A stretch of 64,000 nt of DNA from Closterium sp. Naga37s-1 (Eukaryota > Streptophyta > Zygnematophyceae > Desmidiales > Closteriaceae). The stretch spans positions 62,001-126,000 of the forward strand of contig CANJKZ010000768.1 of assembly GCA_947471745.1 (NCBI GenBank). The letters are read 5' to 3'. Shown in pieces: positions 22,750 through 32,600 of this stretch (position 1 is its first letter; each line of letters begins with the position of its first letter). The notes below the pieces were generated by a model, which was given only the letters and a program-made list of their open reading frames with translations, had not been told where the DNA came from and ran no database searches. A program made the position numbers and the translations under genes.

Positions 22750-23967
22750 ATGGATGTATTGCAGTTACTACTCATCTTAACTTGGTTGCGGCATGGTTAT
22801 TTTGAGCTAGTCTTGCGGCCATTTGTAAAGGCATTGGAAGTTATCCTTAGTGAAGTGACTTACCTGTTGTTTCTCCAATCTGATCGGCTCAATATCCGCA
22901 AGGAGATGCTGGCGGCCAGGGAGACGTGGCTAGGGTTTGTGCGCCGATCTCGTCCAGAGCAGTTTTACAATGTATTCAGGATGGAAAAACATGTATTCAG
23001 GTACTTGTTGCGCAGCTACCGAGCTGTAATGTCGCGTAATAGTCATGGGACCTTACCACCAGAGCTCAAACTAGCATCAGCTATACATCGTTTGGGCCAC
23101 GGCTGGAGCTATCGAATGTTGTCAGAAGTTTATGGAATCAGTCGGTGTGAGGCTTCATTCATATGCGAGAAATTTGTGGATCACGTAATCCATGTTCTTT
23201 CACCAAAGTGGGTATCGTGGCCTACACAAGACGAGCTCGTGCGGATGGAGCAAGAATTTAGAGCTATAGGTGGTATACCCGGCATAGTTGGAGCACTAGA
23301 TGGTACATTTATTCAGGTCCGTGTCGGAGGGGAACACAAAAGTGACTATCGTAACAGAAAGGGACAGTTTGCTATCACTCTACAATTGATAGTAGACGCA
23401 TGCGGAAAAATATGGGACTACTTTGTTGGCTGGGCAGGATCAGTCAACGACTCTAGGATCTTTGAGAATTCTCCAGCAAGACTGAAAATTGATGGAGGGG
23501 ATTTGTACGATTATTGCCTTGTAGCGGATGCAGCATATGGATTTCGCTTCTACACCTATGTCCCATTTAAGGCCTTGATGGGACGCCTCTTGGGCGCGGC
23601 GCAACGCATCTGGAACAAACAACAGAGCAGGTCACGGATGATAGTTGAGCGGACCAATGGTCGCTTAAAAATGAAATGGCGTATTTTGCATAAGTGCATG
23701 GAATACAACGTCAAGAATGTGCAGAATGTTGTAGCGGCATGCGTCGTGTTACATAATATCGAATTGGGGCTCAGCACCAAGCCTCGTACCTGTGTGCCTC
23801 GCGATCGTGATCGGTGGTGGTTGCGCGGACCAGCTGCACTTGCACAACACCTTTTCTCAATAACACCAGGTTTCTCACCTATGCGCCGGCGGGATCGTCT
23901 GGCTGTTTATCTTTTCGCTTCTTGGCGTCAGGCGCATCCTTCAGTTCGTTCACCAGCTCACGGGTAA
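22750..23967 (+). CDS. Harbinger-type transposase (DDE endonuclease, HARBI1-like)
   Basis: 405-residue ORF, starting at ATG 22750. A helical DNA-binding-type N-terminal half contains ELKLASAIHRLGHGWSYRML and GISRCEASFICEKFVDHVI. The DDE nuclease core follows: GALDGTFIQV (first Asp), then KSDYRNRKGQFAITLQLIVD and SVNDSRIFENS, then LVADAAYGF (second Asp), and IVERTNGRLKMKWRIL with the catalytic Glu, followed by VAACVVLHNI. Length and motif order fit the superfamily. The last 50 or so residues are low in conservation and overlap the 3' end of the opposite ORF, so a short terminal intron or an earlier true stop is possible. No inactivating mutation is evident in the core. Confidence 0.9.
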   Translation: MDVLQLLLILTWLRHGYFELVLRPFVKALEVILSEVTYLLFLQSDRLNIRKEMLAARETWLGFVRRSRPEQFYNVFRMEKHVFRYLLRSYRAVMSRNSHGTLPPELKLASAIHRLGHGWSYRMLSEVYGISRCEASFICEKFVDHVIHVLSPKWVSWPTQDELVRMEQEFRAIGGIPGIVGALDGTFIQVRVGGEHKSDYRNRKGQFAITLQLIVDACGKIWDYFVGWAGSVNDSRIFENSPARLKIDGGDLYDYCLVADAAYGFRFYTYVPFKALMGRLLGAAQRIWNKQQSRSRMIVERTNGRLKMKWRILHKCMEYNVKNVQNVVAACVVLHNIELGLSTKPRTCVPRDRDRWWLRGPAALAQHLFSITPGFSPMRRRDRLAVYLFASWRQAHPSVRSPAHG

Positions 23968-24367
23968 GTCGGGTAAAATTATCATTGCTGCTCTCAAGCA
24001 CTTCTCTCAAAGTGCTAGCAAGTACTCGTGCCATACGTTCAGCCATGGCCTCCCAAAGCCTGCCCGTCTGTAGGTGCTCGGGGAGTTCTTGACGGGACTG
24101 GTGAACGCGCAGGGACTGGTTGAGATGGCACTACACCAGGTTGAGTAGCTGCGGGTGTACTAGTTGACGGTGGTTGCAGCACCCCTGGTACATCGTCATC
24201 AACACCACCCTCGTCATCCGGGAAGAAGTTTGCTAGCAGGTCCTCATCGGTCAACTCCGCGTCTGGACGCGGCAGGCGATTCAACCATGAAATCCGAGGG
24301 GGGGCGTTTCCTGGAGCCGCATTTCCAGCAACTCGTTAGTTAGTAGTGGATTCTTGCGTCGGGACAT
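23879..24367 (-). pseudogene. Harbinger second ORF (Myb/SANT-like accessory protein), frameshifted
   Basis: Minus-strand coding remnants. From ATG 24367 they read MSRRKNPLLTNELLEMRLQE; then, past a run of seven C in coding sense, ISWLNRLPRPDAELTDEDLL and DDEGGVDDDVPG in another frame; then, after a second frame change near 24100-24130, QELPEHLQTGRLWEAMAERM and onward to a stop at 23879-23881. The order (basic start, proline-rich middle, helical C terminus) is like the DNA-binding partner ORF of PIF/Harbinger elements, but I cannot see a clear SANT motif. Two frame breaks imply that this copy depends on a helper elsewhere, unless short introns are removed. Confidence 0.6.
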
Positions 24368-25152
24368 CATTTGAGTTGTTCACTGGAGTAAATGATCCCT
24401 CACCAAGCTCGTTGTCTTGAGACGACATACTGTGTATCTCGGTTTGGAGAAAACGCATATACTAATTCACCTGTGATAGCACTAAGTAACAATCAAGAAA
24501 CATGTTCTTTAGAAGTTAATGAAATGAAGATAGTTGTTAATGGATGGAGAACTAGTAGTAGATGTGTCGGGAAGGATTCTTGCACCAATGTTGCACCTCA
24601 ATCTTGCTCTCACGAACAACTCTTGCTGAACAATCTTGTTCTCATTTTGCACGTCAATCTTTTCAATTGATACGAGGCGCAACATGTGGCGTGGGTTCTC
24701 GTATCCCAAATTTCGTTGACATCGTGGCAGATCCCAAGCACTGTTTGCGCGCATATTCTGACGATCACAGGTCAGCTAGTAGCTGACGTGTTGATGAATT
24801 TGAAATACGCAGACATTGACTGGTGTGACTGCGATCGAGTGGATCAATGTTGACCTGACGTGGCTGACGAAATTCTAGGTGCCCACGATGGCAACAGTAA
24901 CTACAAAACCTGACCGACAGGACTGTTCGACATCCACCGACGAGTGTACGAACGCCAAGTTTCGTCAGTGGATGTCGAGCTGCACTTCAGACAGCAAAAC
25001 GCGTGGGACCCACGGATGAGTTTCGTCGACGAAAGTTGACGAAACTCGACGTTTGCACTTCAGACACGCCCTAACGCCCTCGGAACTCACTGGGTAACCC
25101 GTCTGGTACTCGAATTCGTCAATCTGTAACCTGGATTCGCATTTTGGGCCCC

Positions 25153-25280
25153 AGTCTCGCACGCGGTAATCGAAGTCCGTAACCAGATCTCCAACATCCC
25201 TCTCCTGCCTCGCTCACGGCAATCGAACCAGGGCTCCGATTTCCCTCTCATGTCTCGCTCACGGTAATCGAGGTCCGTAG
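25153..25280 (+). promoter_or_regulatory. Three upstream repeats before CAP gene copy 2
   Basis: Variants of TCTCGCTCACGGTAATCGA at about 25153, 25208 and 25253, spaced about 45-55 bp, upstream of the CAP start at 25588. They match the two copies before CAP copy 1. Confidence 0.45.
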
Positions 25281-25587
25281 CTCCAGCTCGCCTTCGTCGC
25301 AATGTCGGGCTCGCAGCGCACTTTCCACGAGCCAAATCGCGGATCAGAAATTTGGAAGCATAAATTGGAACCCAAATTCTCTCGAAGCACATCCACCAAA
25401 CTTGAGCTTGCTTTCTCATTTTTCAGAGGGCAACCAAACCCACTCCTCCAGCACCAGCTAGAACCACTGCATAGAGCAACTGAACTACTAGTACCGTGAT
25501 ATTACTACCACAACGACGGATACTTCTACCCGCAGTCAGGGCGTGATACCTTTCAAAGCGCCAGATCTTACGCTATCTTCACGTTGG

Positions 25588-28500
25588 ATGGGAACCATGG
25601 CGTGTCCGCGGATCATACCCATCGTCCTTCTCCTCCTGTTCGTCGGCTCGTGCTCAGCCTACCTGGCGCCATCAACCCAGGCGGACCGCCGTTCTCTGCT
25701 CATCAAACCCACTCCGAGGTCCGCAAATGGCCGTAACGCGAATGCTAGATCCGCTCCAGTCTCTCCAAGCCGCGCGGCGAATGATTCCGAGTCAAGTGGT
25801 GATTCAAGCGAGTCTGGCGCGCATAAAAACGCGTCAAATGTTCCGTCTGAAGTGAAGTCTGGTCCCGCGCTCCCTCCGCGTGCTTCCCCTCATCATGTCG
25901 ACATACTCGACTATGCTGGCGCGGCAGTCACGGATGCGGGGAACAATGGCCTGGGCACAGACACGGCGGGCGCGGGCATTGCGGGAAAGGGTGCGGCGGG
26001 CAACGACGCAGTGGGCAAGGGCGCGTCCAAGGTCGCACCAAAGAATGTGAAGAGCGCACCGAACAAGGTCACAGCCAAGGGTGCGGCGGGAATGGTCGCA
26101 CCTAACAAGGGCGCGGCGGACAACCATGGAGCAGCAGGCAAAGGTGCGGTTAACAACGGCGCGCTGAAGAAGGTCGTAGCCAAGGGCGCGACGGAAACGG
26201 TCGCGCCGAACAAGGGCGCGGCGGACAAAGGCGCAGCAGGCGAGGGAGCGGCTAACAACGGCGCACAGAAGGACGCGGCCAAGGGCACGGCAGGAATGGT
26301 CGCGCCGAACAAGGGTGCGGCGGCGACGAACAAGGGCGCGAAGAGCAAGGGTCCGGCTAACAAGGGCGCAGCAGGCAAGGGAGCGGCGGACAAGGGCGCA
26401 GCAGGCAAGGGAGCGGCGGACAAGGGCGCAGCAGGCAAGGGAGCGGCGGACAAGGGCACGGCGGGCAAGGGAGCGGCCGGCAAGGTCGCAACGGACAAGG
26501 CCGCGGCGGGCAAGGGCGCAGCGGGAAAGTTCGTGCCGAGCGAGGCGAATAAGAGCGCGGCGACGGCGAGTCACAACGCCAAGAACCAGCCTGCTACTGA
26601 GATGATTGGAGCGGCGAGCAACAAACCCATGCGCCCTCACATGGCAACGGCGGAGGACGTGGCGATCCATCATGATGGTGGCGCGGCTAACTTGAAGACG
26701 ACATCAGGCAACGCGGCGATTGCCCCATCAAACGCACAATCGCCGCGCCCACACGTTGTGCGTCCTCACATGGCGACTGCCGAGGACGTGGCGATCCATC
26801 ACGATGATAGTGGCGCTAAGACGTCATCAGGCAACGCCCAACCGCCTCGCCCACACGCCGTCCGTCCTCACATGGCAACAGCGGAGGACGTGGCGATCCA
26901 TGGTGGCGCTGAGACGGCATCAGGCGGCCAACCGTCACGTGGCAACGCAGGAATTTCCCCGTCGAACGCCCAAACGCCTCGGCCACACGCCGTCCGTCCT
27001 CACATGGCGCCAGTGCCGGCGACTGCGAGTCACATCGCCAAGAATCAGCCTGCTGCTGCGACGATGGGAGCAAGAAACAAACCCGTGAGTCCTCGCATGG
27101 CAACGGCTAACGACGTGGCGATCCATGGTGGCGCTAAGACGGCATCAGGCGGCAATGCGGAACTTGCCCCGTCGAACGCCCAACCGTCGCGCCAACACGG
27201 CGAGCGCCCTCACATGGCGACGGCTGAGGACGTGGCGATCGTTCCCCAGGCGCGGGCGCCGGCACCGGCGAGTCACAGTGCCGAGAATCAGCCTCCTCCT
27301 GCGATGATGGGAGCAAGCAAGACGCACGTGCGACCTCACATGGCGACGGCTGAGGACGTGGCGATAATTCACCCGGGATCAGCAAAGGCGACGGCGGCGG
27401 CGGCGACTCTGCGCGCGGGGGAGGGAAAGGCGCGTCCTCACATGGCGACGGCTGAGGACGTGGCGATCGTTCCCCAGGCGCCAGCACCGGCGCCGGCAGC
27501 GGCAGCGCCGATGGGAGCGGACAAGGAAGAGGAGATGCAGGCAGAGGCATGGAGGAATGTGGTGTCTGATGATGAGGATGGTGAGGAGAAGGATGGCAGC
27601 GATGACAATGGCGATGATGAGGAGAAGGACGATGACAACAACGACAACAACAACAAGGATGATGGCAAGGACGATGATGAAAAGGACGATGAGAAGGACG
27701 ATGAGAAGAACGGCAGCGATGACCATGGCAAGGACAGCAATGAGAAGGAGGATCATGGCATGGACAGGGACAATGGCAAGGGCAACAACAACTTGTTGCG
27801 CGACAAAGATAACAACGACACGGGCAATGACAATGAAGAGAAGGACGATGACAACGATGCGGTCAACTGGCACGGGGGGGAGAGCAGCAGCCAAGGACAG
27901 CGAAGGGGCAGGACTCGGGCCATGAACGGAGCATCATCTCGCATCTCTCGATTCGACAACAACCGTGGCTGGGAGCTTGAGGGCAATCAGCGCACTGGAC
28001 TGCACAAGGCACAGCAGTTTCGCATGGCAACGAGCAGTGATGTGGCCATTCACAGAAGTGGGACCCAGGGCACCGTCAAGGGAGCACCCTCTCGCTTTTC
28101 TCGCCCCAGCAACAACCGTGGCTGGGAGAATCGCAGCAATCAGCGCACTGGGTTGCAAAAGGTACAGCCGTTTCGCATGGCAACACGCAGCGATGTTGTC
28201 ATTCACAGGAGCAGGGCCCAAGGTGCGAAGCGTGGTGTGAGCCATGGGAGTGGGCTCAACAAGGCACAGCAGTTCCGCATGGCAACAAGCAGCGATGTGG
28301 CCATTCACAGGAGCGGGATGCAAGGCGCAGACCGTGGTGTGAACCATAGGAGTGGGCGAAACGGGGCACAGCAGTTTCACATGGCGACAAGCAGCGATGT
28401 GGCCATTCACAGGAGCAGGGCTCAAGGCGCGAACCATGGTGTGAACCATAGGAGTGGGCGAAACGGGGCACAGCAGTTTCGCATGGCGACAAGCAGCGAT

Positions 28501-28743
28501 GTGGCCATTCACAGGAGCAGGGCTCAAGGCGCGAACCGTGGTGTGAACCATAGGAGTGGGCGAAACGGGGCACAGCAGTTTCGCATGGCGACAAGCAGCG
28601 ATGTGGCCATTCACAGGAGCAGGGCTCAAGGCGCGAACCGTGGTGTGAACAATAGGAGTGGGCTCAAGGGGGCACAGCAGTTTCGCATGGCAACAAGCAG
28701 TGATGTGGCCATTCACAGGAGCGGGGCCCAAGGTGACTTTTGA
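25588..28743 (+). CDS. Secreted repeat protein, CAP-gene copy 2 lacking the CAP domain
   Basis: Uninterrupted ORF of 1051 residues from the ATG that aligns with copy 1 (WMGTMACPRIIPIVLLLLFV, signal peptide, then CSAYLAPS). It has the same order as copy 1: KGAAGKGAADKGA repeats (about 25970-26530), about seven to eight RPHMATAEDVAI-type repeats (26630-27460), an acidic Asp/Asn/Lys block (27550-27870), then about seven FRMATSSDVAIHRS repeats (28015-28735). The ORF ends at TGA 28741-28743, which lies inside a 32-bp palindrome. Downstream, remnants of the old coding sequence continue to about 28995, where the CAP domain should begin but is deleted. The product would be a secreted, highly charged repeat protein without CAP or CAPE. 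Function unknown. Confidence 0.7.
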   Translation: MGTMACPRIIPIVLLLLFVGSCSAYLAPSTQADRRSLLIKPTPRSANGRNANARSAPVSPSRAANDSESSGDSSESGAHKNASNVPSEVKSGPALPPRASPHHVDILDYAGAAVTDAGNNGLGTDTAGAGIAGKGAAGNDAVGKGASKVAPKNVKSAPNKVTAKGAAGMVAPNKGAADNHGAAGKGAVNNGALKKVVAKGATETVAPNKGAADKGAAGEGAANNGAQKDAAKGTAGMVAPNKGAAATNKGAKSKGPANKGAAGKGAADKGAAGKGAADKGAAGKGAADKGTAGKGAAGKVATDKAAAGKGAAGKFVPSEANKSAATASHNAKNQPATEMIGAASNKPMRPHMATAEDVAIHHDGGAANLKTTSGNAAIAPSNAQSPRPHVVRPHMATAEDVAIHHDDSGAKTSSGNAQPPRPHAVRPHMATAEDVAIHGGAETASGGQPSRGNAGISPSNAQTPRPHAVRPHMAPVPATASHIAKNQPAAATMGARNKPVSPRMATANDVAIHGGAKTASGGNAELAPSNAQPSRQHGERPHMATAEDVAIVPQARAPAPASHSAENQPPPAMMGASKTHVRPHMATAEDVAIIHPGSAKATAAAATLRAGEGKARPHMATAEDVAIVPQAPAPAPAAAAPMGADKEEEMQAEAWRNVVSDDEDGEEKDGSDDNGDDEEKDDDNNDNNNKDDGKDDDEKDDEKDDEKNGSDDHGKDSNEKEDHGMDRDNGKGNNNLLRDKDNNDTGNDNEEKDDDNDAVNWHGGESSSQGQRRGRTRAMNGASSRISRFDNNRGWELEGNQRTGLHKAQQFRMATSSDVAIHRSGTQGTVKGAPSRFSRPSNNRGWENRSNQRTGLQKVQPFRMATRSDVVIHRSRAQGAKRGVSHGSGLNKAQQFRMATSSDVAIHRSGMQGADRGVNHRSGRNGAQQFHMATSSDVAIHRSRAQGANHGVNHRSGRNGAQQFRMATSSDVAIHRSRAQGANRGVNHRSGRNGAQQFRMATSSDVAIHRSRAQGANRGVNNRSGLKGAQQFRMATSSDVAIHRSGAQGDF

Positions 28744-28762
28744 GTCGACTCAAAAGTCACCT
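28731..28762. repeat. 32-bp perfect palindrome that terminates CAP copy 2
   Basis: Core TTTTGAGTCGACTCAAAA extended by AGGTGAC on the left and GTCACCT on the right. Flanked by copies of CATTCACAGGAGC at 28710 and 28763. Its TTT-TGA reading supplies the stop codon. Confidence 0.95.
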
Positions 28763-29000
28763 CATTCACAGGAGCAGGGATCGAGGGGCATACCGCGGTC
28801 TGGAGGATTGTGCGAGTGAGCAGCTGGGTTCCCTTGCATCTATCCAAGCTGGCGGTGGAGATTACCATGGTGAGTACAACAGTGGTGATTCTGCAGGTGG
28901 AGGAGGAGGAGGAGGACGAGGAGGGGGGGGGGGGAGGGAGAGGGAGGGAGAGAGGCGATTGACATTGGCACGATTCTGGAAGTTCACATGCAGTGCTTGG
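28763..29000 (+). pseudogene. Orphaned 3' remnant of CAP copy 2
   Basis: Parallels 18975-19215 of copy 1: CAGCTGGGTTCCCTTGCATC, the Gly-rich GGTGGAGGAGG stretch, then GATTGACATTGGCACGATTC and TGGAAGTTCAC, corresponding to IDIDAILEVH at the edge of the CAP domain. After about 29000 the CAP-encoding sequence is absent and the 3' flank follows. Confidence 0.7.
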
Positions 29001-29615
29001 GGTAGGAGGAACACGAATAGTTTATACTTGTGTATATGCGTGGCCGGAGTTTATTCATTGCTTACTGTTTTGGAACAGTTCGTCCTGCTCATCTTGCAAA
29101 TGCAAAGCCGCAACAAACAGAATGAAGAATGCAAGGAGCAGTAATAGACAGGCACTAAAAATTGGGACGGATACTCAGGTGATTCCCATTGGAAGTCCTG
29201 TTTTCTTTGCATATATCTAAACAGAAATTGGCCTCTGTTTTGTGAGCTGTATAGCGAGGTACATCGCATTAATGTACGGTTAAGTGCGGTGAGAGTTCTA
29301 CACGCTTCTGTGTGTTCCTTCTCGCTGTTATTTAGTTTTCTACATCTCAGTTTTACGGTGTCTGTTTCAGTCGCGACAACTCCTAATCTAAGCCTAGAGG
29401 CTGCTGATTTCACGACTGCGCCAGAAGCAGGCAGCGAGAAAGCAGTAGTTTCCGGGACCAGGAGCACGTACCTTAGCGAGGAACTAATTTCGCGAGGAGT
29501 TACTTTCGCGGAACTAGTTCGTCGCAACGTAGTCCGCAGTACGATTTTCCTTTCGAGTAACCACTCGATTCGTTTCACCGAGTAGTGGTGCCTCGAGAAG
29601 CTAAGTTTCTCCGCC

Positions 29616-32600
29616 ATGGATCGCGAATGGGGGAGCAAGCCCGGAAGCGGCGGCGCCGCGTCCGCGCAGAGCGAGGCGATCGACCGGCGAGAGCGGCTGC
29701 GACGACTCGCTCTCGAAACCATTGACCTCGCGAAGGATCCCTATTTCATGCGAAACCATATCGGAAGGTTCGTCGTGAGACCATCTAGCAACGAAAACCT
29801 TTATCATTGACTGAAGAAAGAACAACCGTGGTTCCTCAATGGCTCGTTTTGAATGCATAGATCCGGAAGACGATTTGAAAAGTGATCCGGTATTTAGGTT
29901 TTGAAAGGTTCATCTCGAGTCGAATCAACTGGCGTTTGACTCGTATATTTGGCGGAGCGGTCTTGGAAGCTTAGACGCTGTTGTGTGCCTCAAGGAGGCT
30001 TAATGCGAACTTTCCGCATTTCTTTCCTCCTGCTGGCTCACACGCAGTGCAAGTGCCACCAGAAGAATCCGGCAAAGCCTCTTCGCCTCCCCCTCTCTCC
30101 CCCTTCCCTTTCCGTTCCCTGCTCTTCCCCCCTGCATTTATTTCCACTTCCACCCCCCCTCTCCCACCCCTCCCCCTTTCCCTCCCCTCTCCCCATAGCT
30201 TCCCTAAACTGTTACGAGTGCAAGCTGTGTCTGACTCTTCACAGCAACGAGGGAAACTACTTGGCGCACACGCAGGGCATGCCTTTTCTCCCCTTTCCCC
30301 CTGCGCTTCCCATGCCCTCCCCTTTCACTTCCCTTCCCCTGTGCTTCATCTCGTGACAGTTACGAGTGCAAGCTGTGTCTGACTCTCCACAACAACAAGG
30401 GCAACTTCCTCGTGCATTGCACACGCAGGGCAAGCCTTCCCATTCCTCCCCCCCTCCCCCCTCCTCTCTACTTCCATTCCCCACACCTTCCCCACACAGT
30501 TACGAGTGCAAGCTGTGTCTGACGCTCCACAACAACGAGGGAAACTACCTCGCGCACACGCAGGGCAAGCGCCACCAGCAGAATTTGGCGAAGCGTGCAG
30601 CCAAGGAGGCGCAGGAGGCCCCGGCTCTGCCCCAACCAGCACGACCGAGAGTTAACCCGCGAAAGACAGGTGAGAGGGTGGGTGTTGAAAAGAAGGCATG
30701 AGATGGTGTGGGTGGGTGAGTGAGTGGGCGAGTGAGTGAGTGCGTGCGTGAATGAGTGCGTGCGTGAGTGAGTGAGTGAGTGCGTGCGTGAATGGGTGCG
30801 TGCGTGAGTGAGTGAGTGCGTGCGTGCGTTAGTGAGTGCTTGCTCGAAAGCGTCACCAGCAGAAGCCAAAGAGGCACAGGAGGCGCCGGCGCTGCCGCAA
30901 CCTGCTCGGCCCCGAGTGAACCCAAGGAAGACAGGTGAGAGCGAATACAAGGAAGGCATGAGACAGTGTGGGTGAGTGAGTGAGTGAAACCTTTCAAGCG
31001 GCACCAGCAGAATATGGCGAAGCGCGCAGCCAAGGAGGCACAGGAGGCACCAGCGCTGCCGCAGCCGGCACGGTCCCGAGTGAACCTGCGAAAGACGGGT
31101 GAGAGCGAGTGATGAGCTTGTGTTTGTGAGTGAATGAATGAGAGTCTGCAAGCTCCGCTCCACCAGCAGAACCTGGCGAAGCGAGCAGCCAAGGAGGCTC
31201 AGGAGGCACCGGCACTGCCCCAACCCGCTCGGCCCCGAGTGAACCCGAGAAAGACAGGTGAGAGCGGGACGGAGGGAGTGGGTCAGTGGGTGAGTGAGTG
31301 TGTTCTTGCAAGCGGCACCAGCAGAACCTGGCCAAGCGTGCAGCCAAGGAGGCTCAGGAGGCACCAGCGCTGCTCCAACCAGCACGGCCCCGAGTGAACC
31401 CAAGGAAGACAGGTGAGAGCGCTTGAAATGCAGGGGTTGGGTGAGTGGGAGAGCGAGGGATTGAGAGTTTGCAAGCGGCACCAGGAGAATCTGGCCAAGC
31501 GCGCAGCCAAGGAAGCACAGGAGGTACCGGCACTGCCCCAGCCAGCACGGCCCCGAGTGAACCCGCGCAAGACAGGGGAGGGTGGGGAAGGGTTGGGGGG
31601 GAAGGGGGAGTGAACCTGCCAAAGATAGGTGTAGTGGGGGGGGAGGAGTGAAACTAATTTTTGCATGAAATGGCTGTGTCATGTGCTTGCCTTTCGACCA
31701 ATCTACCGTGCCATACCATGCTACCATGCCATACCATCCATACCATGCCATACCATGCCATACCATCCATACCATGCCATACCATGCCATACCATCCATA
31801 CCATGCCATACCATGCCATACCATCCATACCATGCCATACCATCCATACCATGCCATACCATCCATACCATGCCATACCATCCATACCATCCATACCATG
31901 CCATACCATGCCATACCATCCATACCATGCCATACCATCCATACCATGCCATACCATCCATTCCATGCCATACCATGCCATACCATGCCATACCATGCCA
32001 TACCATGCCATACCATGCCATACCATGCCATACCATCCATACCATGCCATACCATCCATTCCATGCCATACCATGCCATACCATGCCATACCATCCATAC
32101 CATGCCATGGCATACATACGGTAAGACACGACACAATCCGCCATACCGTACCGTACTCCATGCCCCATGCCCCATGGCCCCATGCCCCATGCCCCCCATG
32201 TCTCATGCTCCATGCGCCATGTCTTGCATTTGCAGTGAAGATCGGTCGACCCGGTTACCGTGTAACCAAGCAGTTCGACCCTGAGACACACCAACGCTCA
32301 CTGCTCTTCCAGGTGTGTGGGTGTGGCCCCGGGGGGGGGGGGGGGGAGGGAAGGAGAGGAGGGGGGGGTGGGGTGGGGTGGGAGGGGAGGGGGGTATGGG
32401 GTGGAGGTGGGTTTCGCCAGGTGAGCGTGTGTACAGGCGTGTGCGTGTGCGTGTGCATATGGGCATGCATGTGTGTGTAAGTCTGTGTGTGTGTATGCCT
32501 CTGTGTGTGTATACCTCTGTGTGTGTATGCCTGTGTGTGTATACCTCTTCCCCCTCTCTTCCCCCTCTCTTCCCCCTCTCTTCCCCATCTCTTCCCCCTC

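Larger units (their letters stand above)
22282..25071 (+). mobile_element. PIF/Harbinger DNA transposon, 2790 bp, complete ends
   Basis: The ends are a perfect 16-bp terminal inverted repeat: GGGCGTGTCTGAAGTG at 22282-22297 and its complement at 25056-25071. Flanking TAA at 22279-22281 and 25072-25074 is the 3-bp TWA target duplication typical of PIF/Harbinger. Further inside, both ends share subterminal motifs (GACGAAAGTTGACGAAACTC). The element carries a transposase gene (+) and a decayed second ORF (-) in convergent arrangement, which is the usual two-gene layout of the superfamily. It lies between X copy 2 and CAP copy 2 and is absent from the matching place in copy 1, so it inserted after the segmental duplication or was lost from copy 1. 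Confidence 0.93.

Noticed and set aside
30468-32294. 608-codon minus ORF rich in Met, Trp, Tyr, Gly and His
   Set aside because: Reads the CCATAC satellite and the antisense of SF3A2 exon echoes; not a protein gene.
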